From contig JAIXZU010000110.1 of assembly GCA_027489415.1 (NCBI GenBank), positions 1 through 9,186 on the forward strand: 9,186 bases of DNA. The letters are read 5' to 3'. This document shows positions 1-7,500 of this stretch, one piece after another (within the stretch, counting starts at the first letter, position 1; the number at the start of each line of letters is the position of its first letter). A program made the translations under genes and the position numbers. The DNA is from Alphaproteobacteria bacterium. GTDB taxonomy: Bacteria; Pseudomonadota; Alphaproteobacteria; UBA2136; UBA6156. The notes beneath the pieces were generated by a model. The model saw only the letters and a program-made list of their open reading frames with translations. It was not told the DNA's origin and ran no database searches.

Positions 1-795
1 ATTAAAGTTATCCCCCTCAGTGTCCTGCAAGCTGGTGACCAAGAGTCCTTCACTCCCTTCCTCGAAGGCGCATCCCTCCTCTCGATCACCCAAATGTCAA
101 ATCTCACAGGCTTCAAACCAAAGCTGGATGTCATCCTACCCCTCGCCCGCAGCCACGGCCTGACCATTCTGGTGGACGGCTCCCAGGCCGCTGTCCACCA
201 TCCCCAGAATCTCACAACTCTGGATACTGAGTTCTACGTCGCCACCGGCCACAAACTTTACGGCCCCACCGGCATTGGCGTCCTCTGGGGCAAACCCGAC
301 CTTCTCAATACCCTACCCCCCTATCAAGGCGGCGGAGACATGATTGACGAAGTCCACCTCCCGCTGGGCACCACATTTGCTAAGTCTCCTGCCCGTTTTG
401 AGGCTGGAACCCCCGCTATTGCCGAGGCCATCGCTCTCGCCACAGCCACAAAATTCATGCGGGCACTGGGCTGGAATGCAATTGAACAGCACGAACGGAA
501 CCTTGCGGGCCAGCTGTCCCTGATGCTCGCCAGCCTCCCGTTTATCGAGCAATATTCCCCACACGGGACCGGTATCGCCGCCTTCAACATCCAGGGCGCC
601 CACCCGGCAGATGTCGCCACCCTGCTGGACCAACAGGGCGTCGCCGTCCGCTCCGGCCATCATTGCGCCATGCCATACATAAAAAGTCTCAATATTTCAG
701 GGTGCCTGCGTGCCAGCCTCGCCCTTTATTCCACCCAGGAAGATATAGAACAGCTCAAAACCGCCCTCGAAAAAGCCCATAAACTCCTCACATAA
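1..795 (+). CDS. sufS: Cysteine desulfurase SufS, 5'-truncated by the window edge
   Basis: PLP-dependent class V aminotransferase-fold enzyme that removes sulfur from L-cysteine, giving alanine and an enzyme persulfide for cytosolic Fe-S cluster assembly. Frame 1 is open from base 1, so the ATG at 94 is internal. About 264 C-terminal residues are visible; the family is usually about 405-415 long, so roughly 145 are missing. Visible hallmarks are the cofactor Asp in VDGSQ (codon 175-177), the Schiff-base Lys in TGHKLYGPTG (codon 253-255), the GGGDMI and RFEAGTP segments, and the catalytic Cys in RSGHHCAMP (codon 664-666). The RxGHHCAMP context and the GHKLYGPTG loop match group II desulfurases (SufS/CsdA) rather than IscS. 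CsdA is the main alternative, but the sufT-like gene 59 bp downstream favours SufS. No frameshift is seen and the stop is TAA at 793-795. Confidence 0.95.
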   Translation: MKVIPLSVLQAGDQESFTPFLEGASLLSITQMSNLTGFKPKLDVILPLARSHGLTILVDGSQAAVHHPQNLTTLDTEFYVATGHKLYGPTGIGVLWGKPDLLNTLPPYQGGGDMIDEVHLPLGTTFAKSPARFEAGTPAIAEAIALATATKFMRALGWNAIEQHERNLAGQLSLMLASLPFIEQYSPHGTGIAAFNIQGAHPADVATLLDQQGVAVRSGHHCAMPYIKSLNISGCLRASLALYSTQEDIEQLKTALEKAHKLLT

Positions 796-813
796 GCCCA
801 AATCTGGTACACA

Positions 814-851
814 AATACCTGTTCACTGGTCACGTAATACTGTTCACTGGT
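814..851. repeat. 11-bp direct repeat in the sufS-sufT gap
   Basis: TGTTCACTGGT occurs at 820-830 and again at 841-851, 21 bp apart start to start (two helical turns). Each copy is preceded by AATAC (814-818 and 836-840), with one extra C in the first copy. The repeat fills most of the 59-bp gap and ends 3 bp before the ATG of the next gene. It could be a tandem protein-binding site or a short slippage duplication; nothing in the sequence decides between them. Confidence 0.6.
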
Positions 852-854
852 TTC

Positions 855-1220
855 ATGCCCATCCAAATCCTCACCGAAGAAGACCTCGCCGCCGATACCG
901 GCACCCTGCCAGTGGATACCCCCATCCGGGACCGTGCCATCCACGCCCTCCGCAATGTTATGGACCCCGAACTGCCCCTGAACATCTATGATCTCGGTCT
1001 GATATACAATTTGGAAGTGAATGAAGCGGCCAAAACCGCCCATATCACCATGACCCTCACCGCCCCCAACTGTCCGGTAGCCGAAGAACTCCCCAAACAG
1101 GCGCAATTAGCCGTTTCACAAGCCACGGGTTTCGCTACCACCCTAACCTTAACCTTCACCCCGCCGTGGAACAAAAACAACCTGCCTTTGGAAGCCAAAC
1201 TAGCTTTAGGCATCCTCTAG
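855..1220 (+). CDS. sufT: SufT-like MIP18/DUF59 Fe-S assembly protein
   Basis: A 121-residue cytosolic protein of the MIP18 (DUF59) family, the type encoded in suf operons and thought to help Fe-S cluster maturation or delivery. The core begins near residue 24 (IRDRAIHALRNVMDPELP), continues with the signature NIYDLGLIY (43-51), then the TLTAPNCPVAEELP segment with the conserved Cys73, then FTPPW (101-105). The end, LPLEAKLALGIL, resembles the EEAxLELGxL ending usual in SufT-type members. The first 23 residues are a variable extension. The ATG at 855 is the first in frame, but no good Shine-Dalgarno sequence precedes it, so the start is moderately sure. It lies 59 bp after sufS on the same strand, probably in the same operon. 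PaaD-like or other DUF59 paralogues are the alternative; the sufS neighbour argues for SufT. Confidence 0.9.
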   Translation: MPIQILTEEDLAADTGTLPVDTPIRDRAIHALRNVMDPELPLNIYDLGLIYNLEVNEAAKTAHITMTLTAPNCPVAEELPKQAQLAVSQATGFATTLTLTFTPPWNKNNLPLEAKLALGIL

Positions 1221-1272
1221 TATTGCGTATACGCTGTATGCTCCCCATAATAGAATAGTGCATACAGCAATA
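1221..1272. promoter_or_regulatory. Palindrome and imperfect hairpin after sufT
   Basis: GCGTATACGC at 1225-1234 is a perfect 10-bp palindrome. Overlapping it, GCTGTATGC (1233-1241) pairs with GCATACAGC (1260-1268) as a 9-bp stem with an 18-nt loop, and TATT (1221-1224) can pair with AATA (1269-1272) across an 8-nt bulge. It starts one base after the sufT stop codon. A run of only four T (after CAC) follows, so it is a weak candidate terminator; an operator for the downstream gene is equally possible. Confidence 0.4.
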
Positions 1273-1388
1273 CACTTTTGGCGCGGCCAGTCGCATACAA
1301 CAACCATGCAACACCCCATGTTTGCAAAACTGGAAATGGTCCAACGGAGTATATCCTAATTGGCTCTTAAGCCGCTAGATTACTCACC
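1221..1388. other. Intergenic region between sufT and the giant gene
   Basis: This 168-bp gap contains a palindrome and hairpin directly after the sufT stop (listed separately) and then about 115 bp in which I see no convincing gene. A TTGCAA at 1322-1327 and an AT-rich TATATCCT at 1350-1357 loosely resemble promoter hexamers, but the spacing (over 20 bp) is too long for a standard sigma-70 promoter. GGAG at 1346-1349 is about 40 bp from the ATG at 1389, too far to be its ribosome-binding site. An in-frame TAA at 1368-1370 blocks any upstream extension of the giant ORF. The gap probably holds the end of the suf transcript and the promoter of the next gene. Confidence 0.5.
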
Positions 1389-1514
1389 ATGCGTCCCATA
1401 ACGCCCCTTCGCTTAGTGTGTGCTTTTCCGGCACTGGCGCAGCGCATGGTGGCAGTCTGCAGTCTTGTCTTGGCCACCTGGCTACCTCTTCCTTGGCTCC
1501 CTCAGGCCTCTGCC
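1389..1514 (+). other. Predicted signal peptide of the giant protein
   Basis: Residues 1-42 from the ATG at 1389: a long n-region with Arg2, Arg8 and Arg19, a hydrophobic stretch (VAVCSLVLATWLPLPWL, 21-37) and a likely cleavage after PQASA, before QW (42/43). A second in-frame ATG at 1446 (Met20) would give a compact 23-residue signal sequence of ordinary length but with no positive charge near its start. Neither ATG has a clear Shine-Dalgarno sequence. The longer form has charged residues and is preferred, though it is long for a Sec signal. Confidence 0.75.
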
Positions 1515-4500
1515 CAATGGACCGACGTCGCAACAATAAGTAACACATTAACCAATACTCCAGGACGCCTCTGTGTCGGTGGCGGCAGAACCGATATCGG
1601 TTGCCCGACGACCGCCCCGATGCTCGACAGCGCCGCCGGTCTTCTAACCGTTCCCGGCAACCTCCGCATTATTGGTAACCTTTATGTGAGCGGTAGCCAG
1701 TCATTTGACGGCGTCACCTTCGCCAACGGCGGAGTCTCGGCCACAGGCACCATTTCCGCCACAAATTTCTCAGGTAACGGCTCCGGCATCACGGGGATCG
1801 ACTTCTCCGCCAACCCCGTAGACCGTATCATCAGTGGCACGGCAGCCGTCATTGCCCAGCAAGCTGGTACCGTCGGCCTGACCCTTGGCGGCACCGCCAA
1901 CGCCGCCTATTTCCATCCCACAATCGGTTTTGTCGGCCCGGGCGTCAGCACCACGGGCCCAGTCAGTGCAACCGCTTTATACCTCCAACCAAGCGGTATT
2001 GGGGGGTATGGCCAGCTCTACACCAACCCTGCCAGCTTTGCGAATGGCTTTGGCTTTAAAAACGACGGTAACGATTCCACCTTCGCCGCCATGGCGAACA
2101 ATCTTTACCTCGGTACCTACCGGTCCAATACGGCCTCACAGGAAGATATCGTCTTCTTCCATCAGAACGCCACTTCCACCACCACCAGCATGTTCCTGCG
2201 GGGAACCGACGGCTTCGTCGGTATTGGCACGCAGGCCCCTAACGCCAAGCTGGAAGTCCGCGGGGATATCAGCGCCACCAACCTTCGCCTCAGCGGCAAC
2301 CTCTACGTCTCTGGCAGCCAATCGATTGATGGAGTCGTCTTCGCCAACGGCGGTGTCTCGGCAACCGGCGCCGTCACCGCCACCAGCTTTGCGGGGGACG
2401 GCTCCCGCCTGACCGGCGTCGTCGCCTCCAACGTTGATTGGTACAATATCTCGAACGTTCCATCCCAAGTTCAGGCTGTCAGCAACGGCACAGCCATCAG
2501 TATGGCGGGCATATCCTCCACGAATGTCAGCGTCACCAATAACTTAACCGTAGGCGGTGCCGCCACTGTCGGTAGCTTAGGTGCAGGCGCCATCAATGCC
2601 AACAGCATTTCCACCACCGGCCTCTCGGCCACCAGCCTCGTCGCTGGTACAGGCCGGATTAACGGAGACCTCACCGTCACCGGCAACCTGAACGTCTCTG
2701 GCAGCCAGGTGATCGACGGCGTCATTTTCGCCAACGGCGGCGTCTCGGCAACAGGGGCCGTCACCGCCACCAGCTTTGCGGGGGATGGCTCGGGCCTGAC
2801 CGGCCTGAATTTCAGTGCCAACCCGCTTGACCGTATCATCAGCGGTACCTCTGCCGTCATCGCCCAGCAAGGCGGTACAGTCAGCCTCACGCTTGGCGGA
2901 GTAGCTGGCGCAGCATACTTCCACCCCACGCTCGGTTACGTTGGCCCGGGCGTCAGTACAACGGGAGGCGTCAGCGGCAGCACAGGTTACTTCAACACAC
3001 TGGGCGTAGGCGCACCGGCCAACCTCTCTGCCGCAGCTGCGGTCATTTCCACAAGCACCGCCAACATCCTGCAACTGGAACGTAACGGCGGCACCAACGC
3101 TAACCGCTGGAAATTCACGGTCACCGGTAACTCCGCGAATGGTGTCCCAAATGGATCTCTTGCCCTAGAACCGCAGGACCAAAACGGCGGTTTCTCGGTT
3201 AAGGACATCAACAACAACTTCATCTGGGTGCTGAACAGTTCCAACAATAACATGTACATGCCCAACGGCCGTATCAGTATTGGCCTGTCACCAACTACAA
3301 CGGCCTCCACCGCCCTCCACGTCTCAGGTACCATCCGTATTGCCAACGGCGGGGAAGCCTGCGACGCCAACCGTACCGGCGCCATGCGCTTTACCGGCGG
3401 GGAATTCTACATCTGCCGTAACGGTACGGCATGGGAAAGCCTGACCGATATCGCCAACAACGCCGCCTCACAAACGGACCGTATCACCTCCGGCACCACC
3501 AACGTCTTCGCCAACCAGTCCGGCAGCATTTCCTTCACAGTGGCAGGCGTCACCACCGGCTACTTCCATAATGGCCAACTGGTCGCCAATGGCGTCAGCA
3601 CCACGGGCGGCATCAGCGGCAGCACCCTGTATGGCGGCCGCCTGAACGTCGCAGGCAACAGCATCCTCACGGACACCTCCGCAACCAACGTCAGCGTCAC
3701 CAATAACCTCACCGTCGGCGGCAGCCTCATTGGTACTACTGCCAGCGTCAACAGCCTCGCCGCCAATACGGTCAGCACTGGCCTCATCTCCGCTACCAAC
3801 GCCTCTATCACACTTGCGGACATTACAACCCTCCGTACCGGCAACATTTCCGCAACCGGAAACGTAAGCGTCACTGGCAACGTCTCCGCCAACCGCTTTA
3901 TCGGGGACGGCTCCCTCCTCACCAACATCTCTGCCAGCGCCATCACCGGCCTGACCGCCGACCGCATCACCTCCGGCACCACCTCCGTCATCGCCTACAA
4001 CAACGCCAGCGCTACTATCGCCACAGCAGGCATCGAACGCCTTATTGTCGGCACGAACGGCAATATCGGTATGGCTCGCCAACCTTCACCGGACTACACC
4101 GTAGCCATTTCAGCCTCAGTTGTAATAGACGGTACCAACGGCTCACAAATGGTACTCAATGGCCCCGCCGGAACCTTCCGCATGTTATCATTCAACACAA
4201 GTAATCTACGTCGCTGGGAAATCAATGCCCACCATGGGCTCGAATGGGGCGGCAACAATGGGTCCGACTTATACTTCAACCGCTATGCCGATAATGGCGC
4301 CCCCCTTGATTCAAGCTTAGTTATCAAGCGCTCAACCGGCTACATGGGTGTTGGCACCGAAAACCCATCTACGTCCCTCCACGTCTCAGGCACGCTGCGT
4401 ATCGCGAACGGCGGCGAATCCTGCGACACCAACCGCCTCGGAGCTATCCGCTATACTTCGGGTCAATTCCAAGTCTGCCGTAATACAACAACGGGCTGGG

Positions 4501-7500
4501 AAACTCTCACCGCAGGCAGCGCAGTGGGCGTCACCACATTTGCATCTCTAACAGACGTATCTGTATCAGTCCCCGTCGGTAGTATTTATGGCCCAGGCTC
4601 CAACCCCGGTCCTGGCGGAAATAACACGGATGGTAATACCTCATTTGGTTCAACGGCATTAAGCAGTGGCGCAATAGCTGGCGGAAACCTCACAGCCTTC
4701 GGTTATGGCGCGCTGCAATCAGTAACGACCGGTTCAGATAATACCGCAATCGGTTCATCAGCTATGGAAATGACCGTTGACGGCGCAGACAACACCGCTG
4801 TCGGTATGAATGCGCTCTACTATAACGTCTCAGGCGGCAGCAACGTTGCCATCGGGAACTATTCTCTGATGTACACAACGGCGGACCTCAACACCAGCGT
4901 GGGTTCCTATGCATTGAATCAGAACGTGAGCGGAACCCGCAACGTTGCCATGGGCTTCCAGGCTCTGGGAGCTAACTTTGGAAACTCCAACGTAGGTATC
5001 GGTACCTACTCAGGCTTAGGCATGACGACTGGCGCATCCAACACCTTCGTCGGCTATAGCGCAGGAAGCAACTTAACATCAGGAAATAGCAACATATTCT
5101 TGGGAAGAGACACCACAGCCGCTGTAACAAATGGCTCTAACCAGCTGAACATCGGCAACGCCATCCGCGGTAACATTGGCTCTGGCAACGGCTTAGCCAA
5201 CCTGATAGGTATCAACGTCAACAGCCCCACAACCGCCCTTCAGGTCTCCGGTACAGTATCCGCAACCCGTTTTGTGGGAGACGGCTCCCTCCTCACCAAC
5301 ATCTCCGCCAGCGCCATTAATGGCCTCAGCGCAGAACGCATCACCTCCGGCACCCTTGCCGTCACCACTAACAGCGTAACCTCGGTCGTTAGCCTCAGCA
5401 CAGCGGGCACTACCTGGGGTTACTTCAGCAGCGTCGCCAGCTACCTGCCAAATCTCTATACCAACCTCATTTCCGCCACTACGGTGAGCGCCACCAATAT
5501 CTCAGCCACTAACCTGACCGCCTCCGCCGTCACCGCCACAACCCTCGCAACTACCAATATCTCAGCCACGGGAAACGTCAGCGTCACCGGCAGTGTCTCC
5601 GCAAACCGCTTTATCGGGGACGGTTACCTCCTCACCGGCATCTCCGCCAGCAACATCAGCGGCCTGAGCACCGACCGCATCACCTCCGGCACCACCTCAG
5701 TCATCACCTACAACAATACCAGCGCCACCATCGCCACCTCCGGAGTCGAACGCCTCATCGTCGGCACCGATGGTAATGTTGGTATCGCACAACAACCTGA
5801 ACAATCCATGGCGCTATCAGTCAGCGGATCAGTTGGCATCATCGGCCACCTAAATCTCGGACAACGAGATATGTTTAGTAACTTCTCGAACGTCACAATT
5901 GGTAAAGGTGCTGGCACAACTGCACCAACACTTAGGGACGTGGTTGCAATAGGCACTTATGCAGCTAATAACAATGCAGGAAGTTATAATGTTGCAATTG
6001 GTTCATATGCAGCTTCCAACAACCTTGGCACCAATGTAATTGCAGTTGGTTACGGAGCAGCAGGAGACAATCTTCAGAATAACGTTATCGCTATTGGCTC
6101 TGGTACAGCTTCACAAAACGTACTGGATAATGTGATTGCCATCGGAAATACCGCTGCTTCCCAGAATGCAGGCCCCTTCGTAATTGCTCTTGGTGGCGAA
6201 AGTGCTGCCTATAATACAGGAGGTTACGTGACAGCTATCGGTGAGCTAGCAGCCCAAAACAACATGACATCTGGTACCACAGCATATGGTCATTACAGTT
6301 TAGCCTATAACATGGCAGGTCTCGCTAATACCGCCACCGGTTACCAAACACTCATGAATACTGAATCAGGCTCCTACAACACCGCGCTTGGCTACGCCGC
6401 AGGCCAAGGCGTCAGCGGTAACTCCTTCTCCGCCAACACCCTTATTGGCTCTTATACCGGTACTGCCCTCACCACCGGCTCCTCTAACACCATTGTCGGT
6501 GCCAACTCGGGCATGACCCTCACCACCGGCGCCCGTAACATCCTCCTCGGCAACGCCATCACCACGCCCGCCGCCACTACGTCAGACTATCTCAGCATCG
6601 GCAACGCCATCTTTGGAAATATCGCCTCCGGCCTCGGCTATGCCAACCGCATCGGTATCAACGTTCCGGCCCCCACCGTGGCGCTGGAAGTCTCCGGCAC
6701 CATCTCCGCCACCAATATCACCGCCGGCGCCTTCACGCTGCCCACCGTCTCTGGCAGCTCAGGCATAAGCATGTCCAGCCCGGGGGACAACCTCGGCGAC
6801 CACACCGCCACGCAAAACCTCGCAATGGGCGGCTTCAATATCACGGGCGTGAACAGCATCTCCGCCAGCGGCAACGTCAGCGTCACCGGCAACGTGTCCG
6901 CCAACCGCTTCATCGGGGACGGCTCCCTCCTCACCAACATCTCTGCCAGCGCCATTACCGGCCTCAGCGCGGAACGCATTATTTCCGGCACCACCGCCGT
7001 TACCGCCAACAGCACCACGGCCATCGTAAGCCTCAGCACCGCCGGCACCACCTGGGGTTACCTCGGCAGCCTCGCCAGCTACCTGCCCAACTTCTCCAGC
7101 AACGCAATTAGCACCAGCAATATCTCGGTCACCACCATCAACGGCGCCCCCGTAAGCTCGCTCGGCACCACGGACCGCATCACCTCCGGCACCACCGCCG
7201 TCACTGCCAACACGGCTACCAACACCGTCAGCATCACCACCGCAGGCACCACCACGTCCTACTTCCACGGCACACTGGGCCTCGTGACACCGGGCGTATC
7301 CTCAACCGGCCCCATTTCCGGCACCAACGGCTACTTTGACGGCGAACTCCGCGCCACAGGCGACGTCTACGGCAACCGCTTCTTCGGCGCCGAACTCTGG
7401 CTCGCCAACGACGGTTACATCCACTGGAGCAACGACGTCTACGTCGTCGGTAACGGCATCAATAAGGACCTCCGCTTCGGCACCAACAACGCGGATGCGA

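Noticed and set aside
94..795. sufS starting at the ATG at 94
   Set aside because: The frame is open to base 1 and the upstream codons continue the enzyme fold, so this Met is internal.
324..1344. Antisense ORFs over sufS and sufT (313-663, 324-620, 726-1106, 986-1213, 1156-1344)
   Set aside because: They overlap clearly recognisable sufS and sufT coding sequence and show no family features.
1322..1357. Sigma-70 promoter TTGCAA / TATCCT
   Set aside because: The spacing of 24 bp is too long and the -10 match is poor; not reported as a feature.
1885..2412. Plus-strand ORFs in another frame (1885-2412, 4348-4551, 7336-7707)
   Set aside because: Ser/Pro/Thr-rich frame-shifted readings of the giant gene; frame 3 reads through with coherent modules and no break.
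2471..4082. Long antisense ORFs (for example 2577-3074, 2471-2929, 3468-4082, 3560-3991)
   Set aside because: They oppose the continuous giant frame. They arise because C-ending codons and repeated GGC/ACC/GCC leave few stops on the minus strand; their translations are low-complexity with no recognisable domain.
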